Assembly: GCF_000473265.1 (NCBI RefSeq)
Contig: NZ_KI421511.1
Span: forward strand, 4,315,560-4,379,559
DNA: 64,000 nucleotides
From: Amycolatopsis thermoflava N1165
GTDB taxonomy: Bacteria; Actinomycetota; Actinomycetes; Mycobacteriales; Pseudonocardiaceae
Direction: 5' to 3'
The notes beneath the pieces were generated by a model that worked only from the letters and a program-made list of their open reading frames with translations, did not search any database and was not told the origin of the DNA. Both the position numbers and the translations under genes were made by a program. The stretch's first letter is position 1; the number at the start of each line of letters is the position of its first letter. This document shows positions 21,948 to 30,775 of this stretch, in pieces.

Positions 21948-22502
21948 CTACTTTCCTGCTCCGTTACCGGCGCTGCTGCCGAGCTCGGCGAGGAACCGGT
22001 CGACCGTGCCACGGCGACGGACCTCGTCCTCGAGGTGCTCCCCGACGATCCGGCTCGCCAGCTCGATCGAGTTGCGGCCCAGCTCGTTGCGCAGCTCCGT
22101 GACGATCTGTGCCTTCTGGGCCTGCAGCGCGGCGTGGCCCTGGGCGATGATCCGGGCGGCCTCGTCCTGGGCCTCGGCCCGCAGCTCTTCCTTGATCCGC
22201 TCGGCCTCGAGGCGAGCGTCGTCACGGATCTTGGCGGCCTCGGAGTAGGCGTCCTTGAGCTGTGCCTGGTACTTCGCGAGCGCCTCTTCGGCTTCGGCCT
22301 GCGCCTTCTCCGCCTTGGCGATGCCACCTTCGATGGCCGCCGTGCGCTCTTCGTACATCTTCTCGAAGCGCGGCACGGCGAACTTCTTGAGCAGCCACAG
22401 CAGGATCAGGAAGGCCACCAGGCCGAGGATGATCTCGCTGAGATGCGGCAGCACCGGGTTCGGCGCCTCTTCCGCGGCCAGCACGATCTGGGTCTTCACC
22501 AC
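21948..22502 (-). CDS. atpF: ATP synthase F0 subunit b
   Basis: A 184-residue stalk subunit with one N-terminal membrane helix ([23 protein letters not shown]) followed by a long charged coiled coil rich in Ala, Glu, Lys and Arg. It ties F0 to the delta/alpha part of F1. It is 29 bases from atpE. Confidence 0.95.
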   Translation of the reverse strand: MVKTQIVLAAEEAPNPVLPHLSEIILGLVAFLILLWLLKKFAVPRFEKMYEERTAAIEGGIAKAEKAQAEAEEALAKYQAQLKDAYSEAAKIRDDARLEAERIKEELRAEAQDEAARIIAQGHAALQAQKAQIVTELRNELGRNSIELASRIVGEHLEDEVRRRGTVDRFLAELGSSAGNGAGK

Positions 22503-22531
22503 AACGACTCCTTCAGCGGTGAGCGGTTAAC

Positions 22532-22789
22532 TCAGGCGGCGGAGGCGATGAAGTAGACGACCAGACCGATCAGGGCGAGCACCTCGGTAAGCACGAAGGT
22601 GGTCCAGGCGATACCCATGAGCTTGCCCTGGGCCTCCGGCTGACGGGCGGTGCCGTTGATGACGGCGGCCCAGATCAGACCCACACCGATGCCCGGGCCG
22701 ATCGCGCCCAGACCGTAGCCGATGGCGGCGAGGCCCGGGTTGATGCTGGAGGCGGTCTCGGCGGCCTGGGCAAGAACGATGTTGCTCAC
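22532..22789 (-). CDS. atpE: ATP synthase F0 subunit c
   Basis: An 85-residue hairpin of two membrane helices joined by a polar ARQPEAQGK loop. The glycine-rich first helix is [19 protein letters not shown]. The proton-carrying carboxylate is Glu69 in [16 protein letters not shown]. It forms the rotor ring. The first residues ([10 protein letters not shown]) are a short periplasmic tail. Confidence 0.97.
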   Translation of the reverse strand: MSNIVLAQAAETASSINPGLAAIGYGLGAIGPGIGVGLIWAAVINGTARQPEAQGKLMGIAWTTFVLTEVLALIGLVVYFIASAA

Positions 22790-22852
22790 TTGCGTTTCCC
22801 TTTCACTCGGTCCGCTACCACGCGGATCGGGGGCTTTTCGGTTCGTTTTCTT

Positions 22853-23635
22853 CTAGTGGTCTTCGGCGAGCGCGGCGCCGATGTAGTTCGCCGACAGCAC
22901 GGCGAACACATACGCCTGGATCACCTGGATCAGCGCTTCCACGAAGGTCATCAGGATGGCGAACGCCCACGAGACCAGCGAGATGGGCTTGAAGACCCCG
23001 CCCGCGTGGAGCAGCAGGAACTCGCCCGCGAGCGTGAACACCAGCAGGATCAGGTGGCCTGCGAACATCGCGGCGAACACCCGGACCGCCAGGGTGAGCG
23101 GGTTGAGGACGAACTTCTGCAGGAACTCGATCGGCGTCAGCAGGATGTAGATCGGGCCGGGCGCGCCCGGCGGGACGGTCGCGTGCTTGAGGTAGCCCAC
23201 GAAACCGTGCCGCTTGAACCCGACGTAGTGGTACACCGGGTAGACCACCAGCAGCGACAGCGCGATCGGGAAACCGATGTGCGAGAACGTCGGGAACTGG
23301 AAGATCGGGATGATCCCGAACAGGTTGTTGATCAGCACGAAGCTGAACAGCGCCAGCACCAGCGGGATGAACGGCTTGAAGTCCTTCGACCCGATCTGCT
23401 CACGCGCGATGCCGTTGCGCGCGAAGTCGTAGACGTACTCGGCGGCGAACTGCGCCTTGCCCGGCACGACCTTCAGCTTTCGCGAGGTCAGCAGGAAGAA
23501 GGCCGCGATGATGATCACCGACAGCACGACCAGGATCATCGGCTTGGTGACGCCGAGGAAGATCGGCGGCAGGTCGAAGTCTCCGGCACCCGGGGGCGCG
23601 AACGTGTCGCCCTCGGCCAATACCAGCGCGCCCAA
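22853..23635 (-). CDS. atpB: ATP synthase F0 subunit a
   Basis: A 260-residue stator with five to six membrane helices, including the conserved LAVRVFAAMFAGHLIL helix with the essential arginine next to the c-ring. It provides the two proton half-channels. The start codon is TTG at 23635, with AGGAG five bases upstream; the next in-frame start is much further inside. A 370-bp gap separates it from atpI, so the atpBEFHAGDC genes probably have their own promoter. Confidence 0.95.
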   Translation of the reverse strand: MGALVLAEGDTFAPPGAGDFDLPPIFLGVTKPMILVVLSVIIIAAFFLLTSRKLKVVPGKAQFAAEYVYDFARNGIAREQIGSKDFKPFIPLVLALFSFVLINNLFGIIPIFQFPTFSHIGFPIALSLLVVYPVYHYVGFKRHGFVGYLKHATVPPGAPGPIYILLTPIEFLQKFVLNPLTLAVRVFAAMFAGHLILLVFTLAGEFLLLHAGGVFKPISLVSWAFAILMTFVEALIQVIQAYVFAVLSANYIGAALAEDH

Positions 23636-24005
23636 CTGGGCTCCTTCCGGTTCTCCCGGCCGGCGTTCACTCCGCCGGGGGAATCGTCACGATCTGGACT
23701 TAACGTACCCGATACGTTTCGGGTGCTTGGAGGCGGATCCCCTGAGTGAACAGCGCGTGTACTTTCAGCCACCTGGGGGTTTCGGCACTACGATCTCCGA
23801 CGGCAGAATCAGCCAGGCCGGCTCAGGGGCCATCCGTCTCGATCGCCACGTTGCCGGTCGGGTTCCGCATCGGGAGCGCGGCCCGAAGGCCCCACCTCCA
23901 CAGTGCGGACGATACCAGCCGGTAAATCGACACCGTACGGGCGTACTCCTTAATTGGTTCCCACCCGTTGGAGTGCCGCCGGAATCCGGCGCTGACCTGC
24001 GGAAG
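23636..24005 (-). promoter_or_regulatory. Gap between atpI and atpB, probable ATP synthase operon promoter region
   Basis: The 370 bases contain no gene that I can support. A small CCCGA-N6-TCGGG stem lies at about 23708-23723, 70 bases before the atpB start. The interval is AT-richer near 23935-23960 (cttaattggttcc). A main operon promoter here is inferred from the size of the gap; I cannot assign a clean -35/-10 pair. Confidence 0.4.
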
Positions 24006-24437
24006 TCAGCTCGGGATGATCGTCGGGATCTTGGTCTTGCGGAAAGCCAGGAACTCCGCCGCGGCCCAGACCAGGATCACCGCCAGCGTGGTGAACGCGA
24101 GCGCGTAGCGGTTGAACGCATCGACGCCCTTGAGGGCGGTCATGACGCCGAACAGCACCAGCACCTTGAGGATGTAGCCGCCGATCGCCACCGCCATCAC
24201 CATGAACGGGTCGAGCGCCGCCGACTTGCGCATCATGAACAGCGTGACCAGGGACGACGCGAACGCGATCGCGCCGCCCACCAGCGAGCCCAGCAGGCCC
24301 GGCACGCCGGACAGGATCGTCGACACGACCACGCCGATCACGACCGTGGCCAGCCCCGGCCACAGCGCGAAGCGCAGCATCGCGTCGGCCAGCTTGAGCA
24401 CCGACTGCGCGTGCGGGTTCTCGGTGTTGTCGGTCAT
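24006..24437 (-). CDS. atpI: AtpI-like ATP synthase-associated membrane protein
   Basis: A 143-residue protein with four hydrophobic segments, at the position of Rv1303 in Mycobacterium. AtpI homologues aid c-ring assembly or Mg2+ handling. Sequence conservation is weak, as is normal in this family, so the call rests on topology and place. ATG at 24437 overlaps the stop of the GlcNAc-phosphotransferase gene by four bases. Confidence 0.8.
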   Translation of the reverse strand: MTDNTENPHAQSVLKLADAMLRFALWPGLATVVIGVVVSTILSGVPGLLGSLVGGAIAFASSLVTLFMMRKSAALDPFMVMAVAIGGYILKVLVLFGVMTALKGVDAFNRYALAFTTLAVILVWAAAEFLAFRKTKIPTIIPS

Positions 24438-25594
24438 GACACTCCCTGGTTCCGCGACCTCAGGCGCGGAATGACGGACACGATCGCGGCGAGGACGAGT
24501 CCCGCGCCGACGATCCAGAGTACCGCCGTCGTGTCGAACAGCGTCACCGAGACCGCGCCGAAGCCGAGCAGGCCCGCCCACAGGTAGATCAGCAGCACCG
24601 CGCGGCGCTGCGAGTGGCCGATCTCCAGCAGGCGGTGGTGCAGGTGCATCTTGTCGGCCGCGAACGGGCTCTCGCCGCGCCGCGTGCGCCGGACGACCGC
24701 CATCAGCAGGTCGAGGACCGGCAGGAACAGCACCGCGACGACGACCAGCAGCGGGGACAGCAGCGCCAGCGCGTCGGAGCCGCCGAACCGGGTGTAGTTG
24801 ATCTTGCCGGAGGCCGACGTGGTGGCGCCGGCCAGCATCAGGCCGATCATCATCGAGCCGGAGTCGCCCATGAAGATCTTCGCGGGCTGGAAGTTGTGCG
24901 GCAGGAAGCCGAGGCACGCGCCGGCCAGCGTGGCGGCGATCAGCGCCGGCGGGTAGACGCCGACGTCGCCGCCCTGGGAGTTGAGCAGGCCGAGCGAGAA
25001 CGCGCAGGTCGCGGCCGCCGCGATGAAGCCCAGCCCGGCGGCGAGGCCGTCCAGCCCGTCGACGAAGTTCAGCGCGTTCACCAGCAGCACGACGAGCAGC
25101 ACCATCAGCAGCCCGCCCTGGTTGTTGTCCAGGGTGACCACCGAGCCGAGCGCGTCGCCGTTGCCGCCCCACGGGACCCAGAACACGTTCCACTGCACGC
25201 CGAAGATGACCAGGATGCCCGCGCACATCACCTGGCCGGCGAGCTTGGTCCAGGCGTCGATCTCGAACCGGTCGTCCAGCGCGCCGATCAGCACGATGAC
25301 GCCCCCGCCGATCAGCACGCCGACCGGGTCGAGGGAGAAGTCGAACGCGCGGCGCAGCACCGGCAGCTGGTGGGCCATCGCCATGCCGCCGACGACGCCC
25401 AGGTACATGCCGACGCCGCCCATGCGCGGAATCGGGATGACGTGCACGTCGCGGGCGCGCGGGTTGGCGATCGCGCCGAGGCGGATCGCCAGGCGCCGGA
25501 TGACGCCGGTGAGCAGGAACGTCAGTGTCGCGGCGATGAGACCGACGAGGATGTACTCCCGGATCGGGAGGCCTGCGGTGGTTACGGGGGTCAT
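24434..25594 (-). CDS. wecA: Undecaprenyl-phosphate GlcNAc-1-phosphate transferase, WecA/Rfe/MraY family
   Basis: A 386-residue polytopic enzyme (ten or more helices). Family motifs are IPRMGG near residue 55, GALDDRFEID, NFVDGLDGLAAG, and the catalytic IFMGDSGS, then DKMHLHHRLLEIGHS, the histidine-rich loop of the WecA branch. It transfers GlcNAc-1-P from UDP-GlcNAc to decaprenyl/undecaprenyl phosphate, which in mycobacteria (Rv1302) primes arabinogalactan synthesis. ATG at 25594 shares one base with the tsaC stop. Confidence 0.92.
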   Translation of the reverse strand: MTPVTTAGLPIREYILVGLIAATLTFLLTGVIRRLAIRLGAIANPRARDVHVIPIPRMGGVGMYLGVVGGMAMAHQLPVLRRAFDFSLDPVGVLIGGGVIVLIGALDDRFEIDAWTKLAGQVMCAGILVIFGVQWNVFWVPWGGNGDALGSVVTLDNNQGGLLMVLLVVLLVNALNFVDGLDGLAAGLGFIAAAATCAFSLGLLNSQGGDVGVYPPALIAATLAGACLGFLPHNFQPAKIFMGDSGSMMIGLMLAGATTSASGKINYTRFGGSDALALLSPLLVVVAVLFLPVLDLLMAVVRRTRRGESPFAADKMHLHHRLLEIGHSQRRAVLLIYLWAGLLGFGAVSVTLFDTTAVLWIVGAGLVLAAIVSVIPRLRSRNQGVS

Positions 25595-26244
25595 CAGGCC
25601 GCGGTCTTCACCGGTGCGCCGAGCACCTCGCTCACCGCTTCCGCGCTCACCGCGCCCGCCCGCAGCAGCACGGGCTCGTCGCCGGTCAGGTCGACGATCG
25701 ACGAGGGCACCGGCTCGCCGCTGGGCCCGCCGTCGAGGTAGACGGAGACCGACTCGCCGAGCTGCTCCTGCGCCTCCTCCGCGCTGGACGCCGGGGACCG
25801 CCCGGAGACGTTGGCGCTGGAGACGGCCATCGGGCCGACGTCGCGGAGCAGCTCCAGCGCGACCGGGTGCAGCGGCATCCGGAGCATCACGGTGCCGCGG
25901 GTGGTGCCGAGGTCCCAGCGCAGGCTCGGCGCGTGCGGGAGCACAATGGACAGATCGCCGGGCCAGAAGGCCTCGATCAGGGCCCGCGCCTGCGGCGGCA
26001 CGCCGAGGACGAGACCGTCTACTGTGGACCATGAGCCGACCAGGACGCCGACGGGCAGGTCCGAGCCGCGGTTCTTCGCCCGCAGCAGGGCCCGCACGGC
26101 GGCCGAGTCGAACGCGTCCGCCCCGATGCCGTAGACCGTGTCCGTGGGCAGCACGACGAGCCGCCCCGAACGCACCGCGCTCGCCGCCGCGGCCAGCCCC
26201 TCGGCCCGCGTCTCCGGACGGCTGCAGTCGTACACCGCGCTCAT
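25594..26244 (-). CDS. L-threonylcarbamoyladenylate synthase, TsaC/Sua5/YrdC family
   Basis: A 216-residue YrdC-domain enzyme that makes threonylcarbamoyl-AMP from threonine, bicarbonate and ATP for the t6A37 modification of ANN-decoding tRNAs. It has the VVLPTDTVYGIGADA motif, the KNRGSDLPVGVLV binding segment and SSANVSG. The start MSAVYDCS at 26244 is chosen by homology to the family. It matches Rv1301. It is separated from prmC by 304 bases filled with short repeats. Confidence 0.93.
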   Translation of the reverse strand: MSAVYDCSRPETRAEGLAAAASAVRSGRLVVLPTDTVYGIGADAFDSAAVRALLRAKNRGSDLPVGVLVGSWSTVDGLVLGVPPQARALIEAFWPGDLSIVLPHAPSLRWDLGTTRGTVMLRMPLHPVALELLRDVGPMAVSSANVSGRSPASSAEEAQEQLGESVSVYLDGGPSGEPVPSSIVDLTGDEPVLLRAGAVSAEAVSEVLGAPVKTAA

Positions 26245-26299
26245 GGGGTGAAGACTATTCCCGGTCGGGTAACGGCTTGGTTGCGGGTGGCGCTCACCG

Positions 26300-26504
26300 C
26301 ACCGGCCGCGCACCGGCCGACCAACACGCCGCCACAACCAGCCAACACAGCGCGCCCACCGGCCAACACGCCGCGCCAAGCGTGTTCGCCGCTCCGGGCA
26401 CCGAGTTGGCCACTCCGGGCGGTGTGTTGGCTGGTCCGGGCGCCGAGTTGGCCGGTTTGGGCGGTGGATCGGCCGCTTCGGGCAGCGTGCCGGCCGGTGC
26501 GGGT
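26300..26504. repeat. Two facing arrays of 21-bp repeats between prmC and tsaC
   Basis: The right array (26379-26504) holds six 21-bp units of the type GTGTTGGCCGGTYCGGGC plus three variable bases. The left array (26300-26383) holds about four units of the same length in the opposite orientation, seen as CCAACAC at 26321, 26342 and 26363. The arms face each other around 26380 and could pair into a long imperfect hairpin. No gene is supported in the 304-bp gap. Confidence 0.8.
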
Positions 26505-26548
26505 GGGGTGTGGGGCGTGGCGTGTTGGGTGTGTTGTGACGGCCGGGG

Positions 26549-27412
26549 TCAGCCGCGGAGGGCGGTCACGAAACGGGGGCGTCCGGCGAGGTCGCGGTGG
26601 TCCTGGACGTCCGTCAGCACCTTGCGGGACGCGACCAGCGCCGGCGCGGCCGAGCCGTGCGTGTCGTCGTGTTCGATGGCCACCCCGCCGCCGCGCTTGA
26701 GGAGGCGGCAGGCGGTCGCCACGGCCTGCCGGACCACCGCAAGACCGCCGTCCGGGGCGAAGACCGCCTGCGGCGGGTCGAAGTCGACCACCTCGGGCGG
26801 CAGGTCGCCGCCCGGCGGGACGTACGGCGGGTTGCACACCACCAGGTCCACCAGGCCGTCCAGCTCGGCGAAGATCGTGCTGTCCCCGACGTCGCCGGAG
26901 TACAGGCGGATCGGCGTGTCCCCCGCCGCGGCCTGCTTGTCCGCGTTGTGCCGCGCCCACGCGAGCGCGTTCGGGTCGATGTCCACGGCGTAGACCACCG
27001 CGTCCGGCCGCTCGTGCGCGATCGCCAGCGCCAGCGCGCCGGAACCGGTGCACAGGTCGACCACCACCGGGTACTCGCGGCCGTGGATGAGCCGCAACCC
27101 CCACTCGACCAGCAGTTCCGTCTCCGGCCGCGGGATGAAGACACCAGGGCCGACGTCCAGGGTGATGCCGGCGAATCCGGCCCACCCGGTGAGGTGCTGC
27201 AGCGGCACCCGCTTGGCGCGCTGCGCCACCAGCTTGCCGATCGCCTCGACCACGGGCGGGTCGACGAGGGGCACGAGCGGCAGGCGACCGCGGTCGACGC
27301 CGAGCACGTGCGCGGCGATGAGTTCGGCGTCGGCGCGCGGGGACGCCACCCCCGCCTCCTCCAGGATGCGCATCGCCTCGAGGATCGCCAGTCGCAACGG
27401 TTGCCGCTTCAC
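26549..27412 (-). CDS. prmC: Peptide chain release factor N(5)-glutamine methyltransferase
   Basis: A 287-residue SAM-dependent enzyme that methylates the glutamine of the GGQ motif in release factors. It has the N-terminal helical domain, VDLCTGSGALALAIA (SAM site), YAVDIDP, and the catalytic NPPY in VVCNPPYVPP. The GTG at 27412 (VKRQPLRL) gives a family-typical length. In the core gene order it follows prfA, its substrate gene, but here a MerR/hydrolase pair is inserted between the two. Confidence 0.93.
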   Translation of the reverse strand: MKRQPLRLAILEAMRILEEAGVASPRADAELIAAHVLGVDRGRLPLVPLVDPPVVEAIGKLVAQRAKRVPLQHLTGWAGFAGITLDVGPGVFIPRPETELLVEWGLRLIHGREYPVVVDLCTGSGALALAIAHERPDAVVYAVDIDPNALAWARHNADKQAAAGDTPIRLYSGDVGDSTIFAELDGLVDLVVCNPPYVPPGGDLPPEVVDFDPPQAVFAPDGGLAVVRQAVATACRLLKRGGGVAIEHDDTHGSAAPALVASRKVLTDVQDHRDLAGRPRFVTALRG

Positions 27413-27434
27413 GCACCCAACTTTTCCACAGCGG

Positions 27435-27782
27435 TCATCCGCTCGCGGGGACGTATGCCGCGAGCGCCCCGCGCGTCTGCCGGAGATCATCGATGCGCTC
27501 GTCCAGCGCGTCGAGCTGCTCACGCAGCGTGCGCACCAGCGACGGGCACATCTCCAGCTCCGGCTTCTCGCCCCGGGCGCAGGGCAGCACCTCCCGGATC
27601 ACGCACGTCGACAGCCCGGCCGCGAGCAGCGCGCGGATCTGCCGGACGGTGACCACGGCGTCGTCGTCGTAGACCCGGTAACCGTTCGTGTCCCGGCGCG
27701 GCACCAGGAGCCCCTGCTCCTCGTAGTACCGCAGCAACCGCTGGCTGACCCCGGTCCGGGCGGACAGCTCCCCGATCCGCAT
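27435..27782 (-). CDS. MerR-family transcriptional regulator
   Basis: A 115-residue protein with the canonical N-terminal MRIGELSARTGVSQRLLRYYEEQGLL helix-turn-helix and wing RRDTNGYRVY, then a dimerisation helix ending in ALDERIDDLRQTRGAL. A single CARGEKPELEMC segment near residues 69-79 holds two cysteines that could sense a ligand, metal or redox state. It is divergent from the alpha/beta hydrolase gene, with a MerR-type promoter between them. Confidence 0.87.
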   Translation of the reverse strand: MRIGELSARTGVSQRLLRYYEEQGLLVPRRDTNGYRVYDDDAVVTVRQIRALLAAGLSTCVIREVLPCARGEKPELEMCPSLVRTLREQLDALDERIDDLRQTRGALAAYVPASG

Positions 27783-27803
27783 GCGACCTCGCTCACTCGA
27801 AAG

Positions 27804-27835
27804 TTGACCTTCACACCGGTGTCAGTTCCTAACGT
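27804..27835 (+). promoter_or_regulatory. MerR-type promoter of the alpha/beta hydrolase gene, leaderless
   Basis: A TTGACC -35 box (27804-27809) and a TAACGT -10 box (27830-27835) are 20 bases apart, with the perfect palindrome ACACCGGTGT (27813-27822) in the long spacer. The ATG at 27842 follows the -10 box by six bases, so the mRNA probably starts at the start codon. This layout is typical of MerR-activated promoters. Confidence 0.65.
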
Positions 27836-27841
27836 CGCGGC

Positions 27842-28603
27842 ATGACCGAACATTTCTCGCACGTCGTCCGCGGATCCGGCCCCGGCCTGCTGCTCGCCCA
27901 CGGCGGTGGCGGCGGCATCGAGGCCAACTTCGGCCCGATCCTGGACGACCTCGCCCGCACGCACACCGTGGTCGGCCCGGACTACCCGGGCAGCGGGGCG
28001 ACACCTCGCAGCGACGGGCCGCTGACCCTGGACGGGCTGGCCGACTCCGTGGTGGCGACCGCCGTGTCCGCCGGCGTGGAGCGCTTCACGATCCTCGGCT
28101 ATTCGCTGGGCACGGCCGTCGCGGTGCGCGCGGCCACGCGGCACCCGGACCGGGTGACCGGCCTCGTGCTGACCGCCGGGTTCGCCCACCCGACGAACCA
28201 GATGCGGCTCGCCGTCGACGTGTGGCGGGAGCTGCTGGACCTCGGGAACAAGGAGCTGCTGGCGAAGTACCTGACCTTCGCAGGCGTGGGCGCGGGGTAC
28301 CTGAACGCGCTGTCGCCGCAGGAACTCGAGGGCGCGCTGGCCGGGCTGGCCGTTCCCGAGGGCGCGCCGGAGCACGTGGACCTGGTGGCGTCGGTGGACA
28401 CCCGCGCCGAGCTGGGCCGGATCACCGTGCCGACGCTGGTCATCGGTACGCGACAGGACGTGCTGGTGCCGATCGGCGTGCAGCGCGAACTGGCCGACGG
28501 GATCCCGGGCGCCGAGTTGGTGGAGATCGCGAGCGGCCACTCGATGCAGGCCGAGGCCCGCGACGAGTGGCTCGCCCGGATCAGGGATTTCCTGGACCGG
28601 TAG
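27842..28603 (+). CDS. Alpha/beta hydrolase
   Basis: A 253-residue hydrolase with nucleophile elbow GYSLG, acid Asp in VIGTRQDVLVP and catalytic His in ASGHSMQAEARDEW. It lacks a signal peptide and should be cytoplasmic. It is controlled most likely by the divergent MerR protein. The substrate is unknown. It ends three bases before prfA, which converges on it. Confidence 0.85.
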   Translation: MTEHFSHVVRGSGPGLLLAHGGGGGIEANFGPILDDLARTHTVVGPDYPGSGATPRSDGPLTLDGLADSVVATAVSAGVERFTILGYSLGTAVAVRAATRHPDRVTGLVLTAGFAHPTNQMRLAVDVWRELLDLGNKELLAKYLTFAGVGAGYLNALSPQELEGALAGLAVPEGAPEHVDLVASVDTRAELGRITVPTLVIGTRQDVLVPIGVQRELADGIPGAELVEIASGHSMQAEARDEWLARIRDFLDR

Positions 28604-28606
28604 GGG

Positions 28607-29677
28607 TCACTGGCCCGCGGTGGCCAGGCGCTCCTCGCGGTCGGCGGCGGCCAGGGCGTCGAGCACGGCGTCCAGGTCGCCGTCCAGGACCTGGTCCAGG
28701 TTGTACGCCTTGTAGTTCACCCGGTGGTCCGAAATGCGGTTCTCCGGGAAGTTGTAGGTGCGCACCCGCTCCGACCGGTCGACCGTCCGGACCTGCGACT
28801 TCCGCGCGTCCGCGGCCTTGGCGGCGGCCTCTTCCTCCGCCATCGCCTGCAGCCGTGCCTGCAGCACCTGGATGGCGCGGGCCCGGTTCTGGATCTGCGA
28901 CTTCTCGTTCTGGCAGGACACCACGATCCCGGTCGGCAGGTGCGTCACGCGCACGGCCGAGTCGGTGGTGTTGACGCTCTGCCCGCCGGGGCCGGACGAC
29001 CGGAACACGTCGATGCGCAGGTCGTTCGGGTCGATCTCGACCTCGACCTCCTCGGGTTCCGGGTAGATCAGGACACCCGCGGCGGAGGTGTGGATCCGGC
29101 CCTGCGACTCGGTCGCCGGCACACGCTGGACGCGGTGCACGCCGCCTTCGAACTTCAGGCGCGCCCACACCCCGTCGGCATCCGTGCCCTTGCTCTTCAC
29201 CGCGACCGTGACGTCCTTGTAGCCGCCCAGGTCGGAGTGCACCGCGTCGAGGACCTCGGCCTTCCAGCCGTGCCGCTCCGCGTAGCGCAGGTACATGCGC
29301 AGCAGGTCGCCGGCGAACAGGGCCGACTCCTCGCCGCCCTCACCGGACTTGATCTCCATCAGGACGTCCGAGCCGTCGTACGGGTCGCGCGGCAGCAGCA
29401 GCTCCGTCAGCCGGGACTCCAGCTGCGGGATGCGCGCCGCGATCTCCTCGGCCTCGGCCGCGAAGCCCGCGTCCTCGTCGGCCAGCTCACGCGCGGTGCC
29501 CAGGTCGTCCCGCGCCTGGTCCAGCTCGTTGATGACCTTGACGATCGGGCTCAGCTCGGCGTAACGGCGGCCGAGCTTGCGCGCCCGGCCCTGGTCGGCG
29601 TGCACGGCCGGGTCCGCCAGCTGCTTTTCCAGATCGGCGTACTCGGCGAGCAGCCCGTGCAGGGAAGACGAATCCAC
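28607..29677 (-). CDS. prfA: Peptide chain release factor 1
   Basis: A 356-residue factor that reads UAA and UAG stop codons. The stop-codon tripeptide is in [17 protein letters not shown] and the peptidyl-tRNA hydrolysis motif is [11 protein letters not shown] at 29677 starts the protein. It is methylated by the PrmC encoded nearby. It lies 82 bases downstream of rpmE, after a strong terminator hairpin. Confidence 0.97.
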   Translation of the reverse strand: MDSSSLHGLLAEYADLEKQLADPAVHADQGRARKLGRRYAELSPIVKVINELDQARDDLGTARELADEDAGFAAEAEEIAARIPQLESRLTELLLPRDPYDGSDVLMEIKSGEGGEESALFAGDLLRMYLRYAERHGWKAEVLDAVHSDLGGYKDVTVAVKSKGTDADGVWARLKFEGGVHRVQRVPATESQGRIHTSAAGVLIYPEPEEVEVEIDPNDLRIDVFRSSGPGGQSVNTTDSAVRVTHLPTGIVVSCQNEKSQIQNRARAIQVLQARLQAMAEEEAAAKAADARKSQVRTVDRSERVRTYNFPENRISDHRVNYKAYNLDQVLDGDLDAVLDALAAADREERLATAGQ

Positions 29678-29710
29678 GACCGAACCTTCCTCTTGATGGC
29701 CTCAGGACAC

Positions 29711-29749
29711 AAAAGCGGCGCCCACCCCCGATGGTCGGGAGTGGGCGCC
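29711..29749 (-). terminator. Intrinsic terminator after rpmE
   Basis: On the minus strand the arms GGCGCCCAC and GTGGGCGCC, extended by CCCGA/TCGGG, form a 15-bp stem with one mismatch and a 3-nt loop, followed by GCTTTT. It lies ten bases after the rpmE stop and should separate rpmE from prfA transcription. Confidence 0.8.
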
Positions 29750-29759
29750 GGCGGTGGAG

Positions 29760-29990
29760 CTACTTGGCGTCGGCCTTCTTGCCGGCCCGCTTGCCGTAGC
29801 GCGCCTCGAAGCGCGCGACCCGGCCACCGGTGTCCATGATCTTCTGCTTGCCGGTGTAGAAGGGGTGGCAGTTCGAGCAGATTTCGACCGTGATGGCGCC
29901 GGAGGTCTTGGTGCTGCGGGTCGTGAAGGTGTTGCCGCAACCACACGTGACGGTGGTGGGCACGTACTCGGGGTGGATACCGCTCTTCAT
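29760..29990 (-). CDS. rpmE: 50S ribosomal protein L31, zinc-binding type
   Basis: A 76-residue ribosomal protein. CGCG and ICSNC supply the cysteines of the zinc ribbon, so it is the C+ paralogue that can store zinc. The conserved HPFYTGKQK segment and FEARYG are present. ATG at 29990 follows a GAGAGGAC site. Confidence 0.96.
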   Translation of the reverse strand: MKSGIHPEYVPTTVTCGCGNTFTTRSTKTSGAITVEICSNCHPFYTGKQKIMDTGGRVARFEARYGKRAGKKADAK

Positions 29991-30129
29991 GGAGTCCTCT
30001 CTCGGTGGCCGCCGGGTCCCCGCGGCGTTCTTCGACACGTGGGGTGAACCGGAGCCGGACGTTAGCGGATTGATTCTGCCAGACGCGCTGACGTGCAGGT
30101 CAACGCCCCCCGGGCGGCGCATATTCCGG

Positions 30130-30158
30130 GTACGGGACGTGTACGGGTTTTGTACGGG
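30130..30158 (+). promoter_or_regulatory. Three GTACGGG direct repeats at 11-bp spacing
   Basis: GTACGGG occurs at 30130, 30141 and 30152, each exactly 11 bases apart, about 55-80 bases before the start of the secreted protein gene. Heptamers at 11-bp phase are how SARP and OmpR-type regulators bind one face of DNA. The assignment as an operator is inferred. Confidence 0.55.
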
Positions 30159-30210
30159 CGCACGCGAGGCTCCTGGCCGAGACCCGGACCCGCCGGGTGA
30201 GGAGGAGCCG

Positions 30211-30714
30211 ATGTCACTTTCGCGCACCGCCAAGTCCGCCGCCGTCGCCGCGCTCGCCGCCTCGGCACTCGCCCTCGTGCCGGCCACGAGCCAGGCCGCG
30301 ACCCTTGCCACCGTCGCCCCGAGCAGCGACGTCTCGGTCCTCGCCGCCGGTGACGGCACGCCGGCAGGCGCCATCGCGTGGTTCAAGGCCCGCATCGGCA
30401 GCACCGCCTACCAGGGCTACTGCGAGAAGGCCGTGGAGAACGCCTACGGCACCACCGGGGTGTGGGCCTCGGCCAACGCGCATTGGAACGGCGCGAGCCC
30501 CAAGCACGCCGGTGACCGGAACCCGCCGCTGGGCGCGTTCGTGTACTGGAACATCTCCTCGCCCTACGGCCACGTCGGCATCTCCGACGGCGCCGGCGGG
30601 TTCTACGCGACCAGCGTCGGCGGCAAGATCGGGCACGTCACCAAGGCCCAGGGCGGCTACAGCTACTACAGCAACTACCGCGGCTGGACCCCCGCCGCGG
30701 TCCCCCACCAGTAG
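30211..30714 (+). CDS. Secreted small protein with CHAP/NlpC-like Cys-His arrangement
   Basis: A 167-residue exported protein. A signal peptide ([23 protein letters not shown]) is followed by a linker and a compact domain with a Cys in [13 protein letters not shown] and a His in YGHVGISDG. Cys then His spaced this way recalls CHAP or NlpC/P60 cysteine peptidases that cut peptidoglycan, but the fold is not proven. ATG at 30211 follows GGAGGAG. It has its own upstream repeats and a shared terminator with rho. It is absent from this place in the Mycobacterium order and is thus an insertion. Confidence 0.75.
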   Translation: MSLSRTAKSAAVAALAASALALVPATSQAATLATVAPSSDVSVLAAGDGTPAGAIAWFKARIGSTAYQGYCEKAVENAYGTTGVWASANAHWNGASPKHAGDRNPPLGAFVYWNISSPYGHVGISDGAGGFYATSVGGKIGHVTKAQGGYSYYSNYRGWTPAAVPHQ

Positions 30715-30719
30715 GACGA

Positions 30720-30763
30720 CGCGAAAACGGCCACCCTTCCTGGGGGAGGGTGGCCGTTTCGCG
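30720..30763. terminator. Bidirectional terminator between the secreted protein gene and rho
   Basis: CGCGAAAACGGCCACCCT pairs with AGGGTGGCCGTTTCGCG with one bulged A, giving a stem of about 17 bp around a short loop. A-rich and T-rich edges lie in both arms, so it can stop transcription from both converging genes. Confidence 0.8.
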
Positions 30764-30775
30764 TGCTACGAACGA

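Noticed and set aside
26245..26548. 21-bp repeat region considered as a CRISPR array
   Set aside because: Units are adjacent without spacers, are imperfect and run in two directions, and no cas gene is nearby.
29678..29759. Hairpin after rpmE considered as a riboswitch or leader of prfA
   Set aside because: It has a long GC stem followed by a T-run right after the rpmE stop, so a terminator is the simpler reading.
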